Source: Agriotes lineatus (lineage: Eukaryota; Arthropoda; Insecta; Coleoptera; Elateridae). From it: a DNA stretch of 64,000 nucleotides. Numbering within the stretch: the stretch's first letter is position 1; each line of letters starts with the position of its first letter. The stretch spans positions 40,306,466 through 40,370,465 of the forward strand of contig OW679197.1 in the NCBI GenBank assembly GCA_940337035.1, in the 5' to 3' direction. Both the position numbers and the translations under genes were made by a program. The notes below the pieces were generated by a model, which worked only from the letters and a program-made list of their open reading frames with translations, ran no database searches and was not told where the DNA came from. Below, in pieces: positions 26,161 through 34,394 of this stretch.

Positions 26161-26696
26161 AAAGGAAGTTGTGTATGTGTATCACACCAGATATTTTTTT
26201 GCTGGTACTACCAAAGCTTTAGGATGTTTTCTTTGTACCGCTTGTAGTCCTCTACTCTTTTGTTTATGGAGTAATTTTTCCATAGTTACTTCTTCTTTCT
26301 TACCTCATTTACGTCATCGTTCCACCAGCCTGTTTGTTTCCTCTGTTCCCCATGATTTGTTGTACCACACACTTTTTTGTTGCTGTAAGAATGAATTCTC
26401 TAAAGGTTGACCACTTAGTTCGTGTCCCGTTTCTACTCTGACGTCTTTTCTTTTTCTAGTTCTCTATACTATGACGTTAACTATTATTGAGTTATTGCTT
26501 TTGCTTAGTTCGACTCGTGTATACTTATGTATTTGCTCTCGATTAACCATTGCCCATTATTGTTTTCTGCTGTTTCCATTCTGTTGTTCAGGTCTCACAG
26601 AATCATTACTTTTTTTTTGGTTTCCTCTAGGAATTCCCAAAACTTATTTTTTCGACAACCGTAAAAAACGGGACATTCGCGCATCGTTATCAATTG

Positions 26697-26722
26697 CCAT
26701 TTTTTAACGTGTTAAAAAATGG
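26697..26722. repeat. Perfect 26-bp palindrome
   Basis: Arms CCATTTTTTAAC and GTTAAAAAATGG around GT. It lies in a short stretch (about 26640-26800, resuming 29017-29160) rich in CGCG/GCGCGAA motifs that seems to be another element inserted in the LINE before the Penelope-like element arrived. Confidence 0.8.
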
Positions 26723-26859
26723 GTTATTTATTTAGGTTACCATTGACGACGTGAAAAAATGCATTTCGCGCACTACGTCGCGAAATAATATTGATATTCT
26801 TAAGTAACAAACGACTTCCGAGATTGGACCGTGTCATGATTGAGATCGAAGAACTCAAC

Positions 26860-26891
26860 GTTTCGCCCACTTTCGTAAGGGGCTTCATCAG
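26860..26891 (-). ncRNA. Hammerhead-ribozyme-like motif, left arm
   Basis: Identical in the core to the motif in the right arm, read on the minus strand (GTTTC at 26860, TCATCAG at 26885-26891). Confidence 0.4.
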
Positions 26892-27071
26892 GAGGAAAAA
26901 AGCAAAAGAGCACGGTAACTCAACGTGTTAACCACGCCAGAGGCGAAACTCTTTGCAAAGGGAAGGGACAGAAGAGCACGGTAACTCAACGTGTGAACCA
27001 CGTCAGAGGCGAAACTCGACTGACTATCGGAAGAAGAAAAGCGAGAATTTATAGGCAAGCGCCGTCGCGAT

Positions 27072-27745
27072 TCAGCAAATGCCGTCGCGGTTCAGTGGCG
27101 GAGGGCGGGGCTTAGGAATTAGCACTTTCCACATAGAAGGAAGGGGAAAGCCTTCGTCCCGATTGAGATTATTAGGGTGTTTGCAAATCTCAATGGCTTC
27201 GCGAATCTTTCTGCTAAAGAAGAATGGGGATTTGCAGATGATGGAAGTTTCATCAAAAAGGATCTTATGACCAGTATCGCCTTGGTGTTCGGCGATGGCC
27301 GATGATGAAACGAGACCTGACTTGAGACAGCGCTGGTGCTCAGAGATGCGAGTTTTTACTGAACGACCTGTTTCACCAATGTATACAGCATTACAAGAGC
27401 AAGGGACTCTATAAACACCTTTAGATGACATAGTGTTTAATTTATCTTTAGATGAAGGAAAAACCTGTGAGATTTTGCTCGGGGGTTTGAATACTGTTTT
27501 AATGTTTTGTTTTCGAAGAAACTTTCCTATGCGGTCGGTAACTTGGTGGATATAGGGAAGAAAGACTATTGCTGCAGGAGGATCGGGTTTTGGAGGTTTG
27601 GGAGGCCGTGGATGAAGATGGCGATTGATGGCAGACTGTATATCCCTAGCACGGTAACCGTTATTCCTAAGAGCTTTCCGAATGTGATTTAATTCAGCGT
27701 GGATATTATCGGGTTGGGATATGGAAACAGCCCGGTGTATGTACA
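27072..27745 (-). pseudogene. Penelope-like GIY-YIG endonuclease domain
   Basis: The open frame is continuous from 27878, but only about 27745 and below aligns with the element's protein: HRAVSISQPDNIHAEL and IRKALRNNGY linker, Pro-rich segment, then the nuclease GVYRVPCSCNAVYIGETGRS, KTRISEH, and C-terminal CKHPNNLNRDEGF and IPKPRPPPLNRD. VYR..C and VYIGETGR form the GIY-YIG core, followed by the catalytic Arg region in KTRISEH. The frame joins the RT part only through a small frameshift near 27735-27740, where ACAC looks like a 4-base insertion. Intact as a domain, but unlinked from the RT. Confidence 0.85.
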
Positions 27746-28300
27746 AGCGAATTGATAACGGAAAGTTTTTGTGTAGGATGATGGTGGGAATCGGCATGTA
27801 GATAGCGATCAGTGTGAGTGGGTTTGCGATATACAGAATGACCAAGTTTGCCACTGGGTTGGCGAGAGACCTGTACATCTAAGAAAGGAAGGGAACCGTT
27901 ACTTTCTATCTCCATGGTAAATTTAATGTCTGGATGTTGACTATTAAGATGATTTAAGAAGACGGGTAACGTGTCTTTACCATGTGGCCAAATAATAAAG
28001 GTATCGTCAACGTATCGGAACCAAACCTTAGGTTTCAATTCTGAAGATTCCAGAGCTACGGTTTCGAAAGCTTCCATGAAGATATTGGCAACGACAGGTG
28101 AAAGAGGAGAACCCATGGCCGCACCAGAGATTTGTTTAAAGAACTGACCTTGAAATAGGAAATAAGTGGAAGAGAGGCATTTTTCTATCAGAGCAGGTAG
28201 ACTTGAAGACGTCTCCCCATGCTCTGATAACAACTGTTGGATTATGACTATGGAATCGGGAATAGGAACTTTGGTAAAAGTAAATCCTCAGGTTCAACGC
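27741..28300 (-). pseudogene. Penelope-like reverse transcriptase, C-terminal half
   Basis: The frame is open from about 28300 (FTKVPIPDSIVIIQQLL, RT motif region 2) although the first Met is at 28233. It contains QISGAAMGSPLSPVVANIFM (motif B, MGSPLSP), RYVDDTFIIW (catalytic YVDD) and LPFLDVQVSR. The 5' part of the element, including the first catalytic Asp, is missing because the inverted arm begins here. The frame reads into the wrong phase after 27740 and ends in a stop near 27706. Confidence 0.88.
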
Positions 28301-28350
28301 TTATATTCAACGAAATGGGCTGAATTGCGAACATACGAGGGAGACTTACC

Positions 28351-28973
28351 AAACCCCCGAGCAAAATCTCACAGGTTCTTCCTTCATCTAAGGATAAATT
28401 AAACACTATGTTATCTAAAGGTGTTTATAGAGTCCCTTGCTCTTGTAATGCTGTATACATTGGTGAAACAGGTCGTTCAGTGAAAACTCGCATCTCTGAG
28501 CACCAGCGCTGTCTCAAGTCAGGTCTCGTTTCATCATCGGCCATCGCCGAACACCAACGCGATACTGGTCATAAGATCCTTTTTGATGAAACTTCCATCA
28601 TCTGCAAATCCCCATTCTTCTTTAGCAGAAAGATTCGCGAAGCCATTGAGATTTGCAAACACCCTAATAATCTCAATCGGGACGAAGGCTTTCCCCTTCC
28701 TTCTATGTGGAAAGTGCTAATTCCTAAGCCCCGCCCTCCGCCACTGAACCGCGACGGCATTTGCTGAATCTCGACGGCGCTTGCCTATAAATTCTGGCTT
28801 TTCTTCTTCCGATAGTCAGTCGAGTTTCGCCTCTGGCGTGGTTAACACGTTGAGTTACCGTGCTCTTTTGCTTTTTTCCTCCTGATGAAGCCCCTTACGA
28901 AAGTGGGCGAAACGTTGAGTTCTTCGATCTCAATCATGACACGGTCCAATCTCGGAAGTCGTTTGTTACTTAA
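28351..28973 (+). mobile_element. Inverted second copy of the Penelope nuclease and 3' end
   Basis: The + strand frame 28408-28767 encodes the same GIY-YIG domain as the left arm with very few amino-acid changes (for example EHQRDTG against EHQGDTG). It lacks the 66-bp duplication found in the left arm. The homology starts abruptly at AAACCCCCGAGC near 28351 and ends at GTTACTTAA (28973). It has no RT of its own. Confidence 0.88.
28882..28913 (+). ncRNA. Hammerhead-ribozyme-like motif, right arm
   Basis: CTGATGA is followed by A, then GCCC, an 11-base loop and GGGC, then GAAAC. This is the catalytic-core order of a type I hammerhead (CUGAUGA, helix II, GAAA) with one extra base before helix II. 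Hammerheads are known in Penelope-like element termini. I cannot identify helix I, helix III or the cleavage triplet with certainty, so activity is unproven. Confidence 0.4.
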
Positions 28974-29160
28974 TGACAATGGCCGTGAAAGCCTCAAAAA
29001 TCATCTTGATATTCTTGTTTGACGGTTCTAGAAAAAATACTGTTAGTATTATGTGCGCGAAGTGTATTTGTGCGTTCGGATTACTTTTTTGACTCAGCTG
29101 GCATTCTCACGCACAAAAACACTCACTTCGCGCACTTAATACAAAAATTACTATTTCGCT

Positions 29161-30264
29161 TCAGCTTTCTTGTTGTCGTTTCGGCCTTGTTATTATAATA
29201 ATTGTTTCCCATTTCTTGATATTATTTGCCTTATTTTCACTTACTATGCAACCAACTCCTTTGGGTACCCTTCTGTGCATGCTTACACTACTGTAAAGTA
29301 ACAAGTTTTCTACATTTAAGTTCTCTATAAACGTCCTTTGCTTTTTTTATCTCTGGTAGTGCAATTTATTCTAATGTGGATTTCATATATCCTTGGACTA
29401 CTCCTTCCCTCTCAGTCTTCTAACGTTCCATGTACCAATTTTCCTAGTGGGTCCCCCTCTTTTATTTTCTTTCTTTTGGGTTTCTTGAATGATGGCTTTT
29501 CTGTTTTTATTTTCTTTTTCCAGGGTCATCGCCGTTTTCGCCGCCTGAGTTGTCATCGGTTCTCTTGGGACTACTGACTTTGTTAGTTTTTTGTAGCAGA
29601 AGCTTTGGTTCTTTTCAGGCTTTCTCCATCTTCGTCGGACAATTTATAATTGATTCCGTCTATTTCAATCTAGCGGTGTCCTATTCTGGCTTTCTTGCCT
29701 CTGCTTTTTTCCTCTCTTGCCGCATTTTTATAACTGCTGACATTCCTCTTTCTTTTTGTATTAAATCAATATCTAAGTAAATTATTGAGCCCTTTTATCT
29801 ACGTACACTCTTGTGCCTTTCAGGTTGTTCTAGTTCCGCATGAGTACAATTTTCTGGTTCCAAATTCGCTACTATTTCCGGATTCTCTGGGTTTATTCCT
29901 TTTATTATCGTAGGTTGCATACCTATTCTCCACCTTTTAATTCCTTTTTTAGGAATATTCCTGCTTATTCCGTCTTTATTCTGTGGACGAAGGGAGCCAA
30001 CTTTCAGCCAACCTCTTTGGTGGTCGTCCTAGTGGTCTTTGTCCAGTTGAGGTTTCTCTCTTTCATTCTCCTATTTCTCAATAAATATCGTAGAAAAAGT
30101 GATAGTTACTAACTAAAGTGGGCTTCTAAGTTCAAAATTGGAATTTATACTTTTATTTTCAAACGTCATAAAAGTGACAACTTATGTGAGTAGACAGGCA
30201 AGATAAATGTGTTACTTTTATGGCTAGGCATAATAGTAATTTACGTTACAAAACCGGAATGTAA
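29161..30264. other. 5' part of the LINE relic and adjacent AT-rich DNA
   Basis: The minus strand carries the LINE N-terminal coding remnants listed above up to about 30110. The hydrophobic plus-strand frames here (29338-29577, 29550-29780, 29840-30112) are antisense shadows of that Lys/Arg/Glu-rich coding. Confidence 0.6.
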
Positions 30265-30342
30265 TGTTTTGCAGGTCGAGCCAAGTAGATTCCAGGACTC
30301 ATCTGCGGCTTGCCCTGGAAGCTTGGGGAGACCTGCAAAACA
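30265..30342. repeat. 78-bp imperfect hairpin
   Basis: Outer arms TGTTTTGCAGGTC and GACCTGCAAAACA, then CCAAG/CTTGG and TTCCAGG/CCTGGAA, pair in order around a short loop. Probably a small foldback element. Confidence 0.75.
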
Positions 30343-30512
30343 GCATAACATAATATACTAGAATGTTTCTGTGAGCGGAGTAAATTAATTTTCAGTGAAG
30401 AAATTAATGCATATCTAAAAACGGAAAAACAACCCAGGAAGCTATTATACAGCACAGGGCATTTCAAAACCACGGATTAGGACTCGTGCTAGCGCATTCC
30501 TCCTAATCGAAC

Positions 30513-31200
30513 CTAAGTGCAATGGACATTCGTGATACCACAGCAAAAATATTCGACATAACTTTGACTACTCATGGTATTATAAGCGATAAATGTTAAG
30601 CTTTTCATTATTTTCTTCTTACTGAACTTTTTGTTTAGCTCTGTTATCATCTTCTGTAGTTCGTCAAATTTATTCGTTATCAGCACCACAGTATCCGCAA
30701 ACCTTAGATTGTTTCGTTTTCCTCCGTTTATGTTGAACCATTTGTCCACCCAATTTAATATCTTAAAGACATCTTTTCAGGTTGCCGTGAATAACTTGGG
30801 CATAATTTATCTTTCTACCTAATTCGTTTTTCTGTCTTTGTTTTTGTTTGTTTCTTTGTTTAGTTTTATGTTAAAGGTAGCATTTATGCAAATGCCTTAG
30901 ATTAGTTTGGAATATCTCGAGTCAGTTCTTGGATTCTTAAGAGCTCCTTCTTGATCTTTTAGTTTCACGATGTTTTCTCCGTGGGAGAGTTTTCTTCTTA
31001 GTACTTTTATATTTTTCCTTTATTTACTGTGGTTGTGCTTAGGATTTATTCTCCGTGTCCTTTTTTAGTATTTGTTTTATTATTCTATACAGTTATTTGT
31101 ATTTACCGGAATTTCTTCTTTCTTCCGCTACTAGTTGTCTTCTTTCTTCTATTAGTTGTTTAGTTTTTCAACTTATTGTTTGTGTTTGTCATTTTAGGTC
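30513..31200 (-). pseudogene. Non-LTR reverse transcriptase fragment (RTE-like)
   Basis: Minus strand from about 31000: SRYSKLI, stop, GICINATFNIKL, then after a short gap PKLFTAT, DVFKILNWVDKWFNINGGKR, NNLRFADTVVLITN and ELQKMITELNKKF. This is the RT palm region upstream and downstream of the catalytic box. The box reads FADT rather than FADD, so the second catalytic Asp is lost. Stops and frameshifts between blocks. The 5' and 3' limits are unclear. Confidence 0.75.
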
Positions 31201-31747
31201 AGAAATTACATTCTAAATTTCACTTGGCAGTTTAACCTTTTGGAAGTGCAACAGCTGCCGATCACACATACCTCTAGGTCCAGCAGTGGATGAGTAACGA
31301 TGTAGAGCTAACTGTCTGGGGTTGGTAATTACGTTTTCTACCTTCCTGCTTAGCTGAAGTCTATTTAGCTATGACTAAATTTGACTAGATACATAATAAG
31401 CGGTATTTTACTGGGCAATTTCTTCAAATTGGGGTTTTTGAAAAATCCATTACATTCTACAGCCCATACTTGAAAAACCATTAGGTGTAGAGGAAAAATT
31501 TATGTTATAACATAAATTATTTAATTTATTATGGTCTACATTTTCTTAAACTTCTTTTTATATCTGCAACGGTTAAAGAATTATACAGTGCGAGTGTAAA
31601 GTCTGGAACTATCGAAATAAAACTTTTATCAAATGTTTTTGAAAGAAATCCTCGAACACGTCAATTTTTATTTAAAAAAATACATATTTTACTGTAATTG
31701 TCACTTTTAGATTGTCTTTTGTTTTTAAGTTATGACTTTAGCGATAC

Positions 31748-31881
31748 TTTTTACTTTCTCGCATAGAGAAAGTATTGTAATCGTCAAAAAAATCGACTTC
31801 GAGATTTTGACGAATTTTGACGTTTTAGACCTCCTAGAGTCCGAAAAATCAGTTTTTTCGAATTATGTCTGTGTGTGTGTA

Positions 31882-31925
<44 letters not shown>

Positions 31926-32461
31926 CACGATAACTTAAAAACGAAATAAGCTAGACCCTTGAAATTATGTACATAGTCATTATTCAAAATTTGTAGATTC
32001 CAGACCAATTTTGAGTGAAATCGGTTAACCAGAAGTGGCACTTTACTTAAACAGGTAGCGGTACCTTTTCAAGTAAAGTACCAGTTTGCTTCGAGATATT
32101 TGAACAAAATTTTGCACATACATTTCTTATGTAGAAAAACTACCAGATATTACATTTCAGCATGATCGGGTAACCGGAAGTGGCATTTTACCTAAACAGG
32201 TAGCGGTATCCATTGAAGTAAAGTACCAGTTTGCTTCAAGGTATTTGCACGAAATTTTGCACATACATTTATTATTGAGAAAAACTCCCAGATATAAAAT
32301 TTCAGTATGATAGGTTAACCTAAAGCGGCACTTTACCTAAACAGGTAGTGGTTACCTGAAAATGTAATTTTATCGCTGTATGTATATACATTGCAATAAA
32401 CTTTTCAAATTTGCTAGAAAACAAGGCGAATGCGAGAAAGTCTAGGGGAGCACACTCCCGA
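31748..32461 (+). mobile_element. T-tract-inserted element with 5' hairpin and 3' GGGAG/CTCCC hairpin
   Basis: Starts after a T run with ACTTTCTCGCATAGAGAAAG, an 8-bp stem hairpin, then TATTGTAATCGTCAAAAAAA. A (GT)n tract follows (31862-31922). Then come three tandem subunits of about 125 bp with GGTTAACCGGAAGTGGCA and CTAAACAGGTAGCGGTA. The end is ATGCGAGAAAGTCTAGGGG with a GGGAG-CACA-CTCCC hairpin and CGA before a T run. The 5' ACTTTCTCGCAT and 3' ATGCGAGAAAGT are inverted repeats. The uninterrupted opposite arm of the host element shows the pre-insertion site was a T tract with no other duplication. Layout recalls non-autonomous Helentron-like (HINE) elements, but this is inference. Confidence 0.75.
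31862..31922. repeat. (GT)n microsatellite
   Basis: About 60 bp of GT with few interruptions, internal to the element at 31748. Confidence 0.95.
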
Positions 32462-33198
32462 TTTTTTTAAATGGAAACCCTAAATTTTTATAATGAATTT
32501 TGATAAAGCATGAAATTCTAAGACCAAATAAACTAAAAAAAGTATGATGCTGTATTTTAAAATTTTCGAGAATATTGTACGGTTACCACATCCCCTCGAT
32601 ACTAAAATTTCAGGTCTTTTTTTTCACTCAAATATCGCACCATTATTTATTTAATTAAGAGCACACAACAAAAACAGATAAACAAACTATGAAGAACTGT
32701 CATAATTTTAAGGCTAACTAATGGTTTCATGGCTACTTGATTTTTATTCGATTTTTGGTTTAATACTTTAAAAGCGATTTTCTCGAAAATTTCAAAATAC
32801 AGTATAATACTTTTTTAGCGTATTTAGTCTTAGTATTTCATGCTCTGTCCAAATTCATCATAAAAATTTAGGGTTTCTATTTAAAAAAATTATCGCAAAC
32901 ATCATAACTCAAAAACAAAAGACAATGCAAAAGTGACAATTACAGTAAAATATGTATTTTTTTAAATAGAAATTGACGTGTTCGAGGATTTCTTTCAAAA
33001 ACATTTGAGAAAAGTTCTATTTCGATAGTTCCAGACTTTACACTCGCACTGTATAAGAAGTAACAAACATAACCAGCCATTTTTCAATATGGCGGCCGTA
33101 GCACAGCTGCGATTTTAGAGGACTTTTAGTATGTTCAACAAAAAGGTAAATGCAACAACTCTATCAAATTCCTTTTATAATGTGGTGTGGAACACGTA

Positions 33199-34394
33199 AT
33201 TACAGTCATAGACGGATCCAGAGACTTCTTAAGGGGAGGTCAACTAATTTTTGTAGATTGAACAGTAAGGCTAAACTAATAGTTTAGGTAGGTAATGCGT
33301 ACTATGGGATGGTAATAGGTAGATATTTTGAATAAAAGAGGTAAATAATAAAAATTGAATTTTCATATACTTAAAAAAAAGAATATTGAACCGCTATTTC
33401 ACCTATATAAGCTATACAAAAATAACAAAAAAAGTCAACTTTACACTATTATTTCTAAAACTATGAGAGTTACATAAATATTGTGTATATAGAAGTTGTA
33501 AGTACGAAGGTGGTGCACAGTACCAAAATAGTTTTGATTGTATATTGTGGCTCAAAAAGGTGTGACGAATCTGTCCTATATTTAGGTAACTTCAAAGTTT
33601 TGCATTAAAATACTAATAATTTTATATCAAGTTGTATGGGTCTAATGTCAATTGTTTTGGAGATACATATAAACGATTTTATACCAAAAAAATGCTGAAT
33701 TTCAGGCGGCTGCTGTAAGAGAAAGGTCCTGTATGAATTTTTAAAAAGCTCTGTTAATGAGATTTTTCTTATGTTACTTTATACTTCCACATTCAACTGT
33801 TTTTCATTAAAAAAAACAGTTTGAGCCACTTAACATGGTTCATTTGAAGAATAACCGACAAAAAACTCCTTGTTTTATATACGAATAGACAAGCCAAGTA
33901 CATTTATCCCAACAACTAATGTTAAAATGTATTTTAATTACTTTCACATTTATTTTTTTTTTCGAGAAAGGAAATTTGAAATACTTGAAAATCAAGTATA
34001 CATGTTTTCGCTTTCACGCGAAATGTTTTAAAATAAACATTATTTTACATACGAGTACTTAACTCTAAAATTGAAATTTTGCAGGCTTTGGAAATTTTAA
34101 ACTTTGACTAACTAGTTGTACAATTTAAAACAAACAATGAAAACATTACATTATCAGCAACATTTAAAAATACGCCGATAACTATGCACCAGGTGCAGTT
34201 CATTGTTTTGTCTAGTAGAGACTGGTAACACTAGACAGGTCACACAACCGACATCGGCGAGCGACGAAAACCCCACCATTTGTTTATAATTAAAACAAAT
34301 CAGTCAACTTTTTATCCGATTACATTTTTAAGAGGCACAAGGGGGCGTCAATTGACCCCATTGACACCCCCTTGGATCCGTCAGCGATTACAGT
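33199..34394. mobile_element. Non-autonomous hAT-like element, 1.18 kb
   Basis: Flanked by perfect 8-bp direct repeats ATTACAGT (33199-33206 and 34387-34394). Terminal inverted repeats: left CATAGACGGATCCA, right (inverted) CGCTGACGGATCCA, sharing GACGGATCCA, followed on both sides by G-rich stretches with GGTCAA. The interior is AT-rich without transposase. An 8-bp TSD is the hAT hallmark; the termini do not start with the common CAG. Confidence 0.75.

Larger units (their letters stand above)
26802..29005 (-). mobile_element. Penelope-like element, 5'-truncated, with inverted nuclease-end arms
   Basis: The minus strand encodes a Penelope-type RT (28300-27740) followed by a GIY-YIG nuclease (27480-27072) and a 3' non-coding end (27071-26802). 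At its 5' side a second copy of the nuclease plus 3' end (28351-28973) lies in the opposite direction. The arms (26800-27489 and 28351-28973) differ at only a few sites, apart from a 66-bp tandem duplication unique to the left arm (units near 26907 and 26973), so the insertion is fairly recent. Eleven-base direct repeats TTGATATTCTT flank the whole unit (26791-26801 and 29006-29016). Between the right arm and the TSD are 32 extra bases. Inverted or partial terminal copies are typical of Penelope-like elements. Confidence 0.88.
24569..30110 (-). pseudogene. Decayed AP-endonuclease LINE, split by several insertions
   Basis: Read on the minus strand from 30110 down. An N-terminal lysine-rich region (29900-29450) leads into KIGTWNVRRL, the usual start of an AP endonuclease (29440-29410). 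After the nested elements, the nuclease continues at 26640-26410 (VMIL, stop, DLNNRM in place of GDFNAR), then the linker KWSTFREFILTATKK and a Lys/Glu-rich stretch (26410-26170). After another insertion come FYKI, SRLRKNKNNP and EISLKEVKEAMKTLMINKAA (25560-25260). The RT core is missing here and the sequence jumps to C-terminal motifs (LTYSS, W.L, EMRFLRRIE) at 25050-24900. A (GAA)n tail lies at 24569-24582. Stops and frameshifts throughout. Clearly dead; the LINE clade is not certain. Confidence 0.78.
31584..33053. mobile_element. Tc1/mariner-type foldback element carrying a nested insertion
   Basis: Ends CAGTGCGAGTGTAAAGTCTG (31586) and its inverse at 33051 are flanked by TA. The two arms match over about 160 bp at the outside and about 110 bp further in (32466-32575 against 32765-32880), including AAATGGAAACCCTAAATTTT. 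The inner and outer parts of the left arm are separated by the 714-bp element at 31748-32461; the right arm is uninterrupted. Before that insertion the element was about 750 bp long. No coding sequence. Confidence 0.85.

Noticed and set aside
29338..30112. Three hydrophobic plus-strand frames
   Set aside because: They are antisense to Lys/Glu-rich LINE coding on the minus strand.
31784..32041. 85-codon minus-strand frame with a His-Thr repeat
   Set aside because: It is the (GT)n microsatellite read as (CA)n inside the element at 31748.
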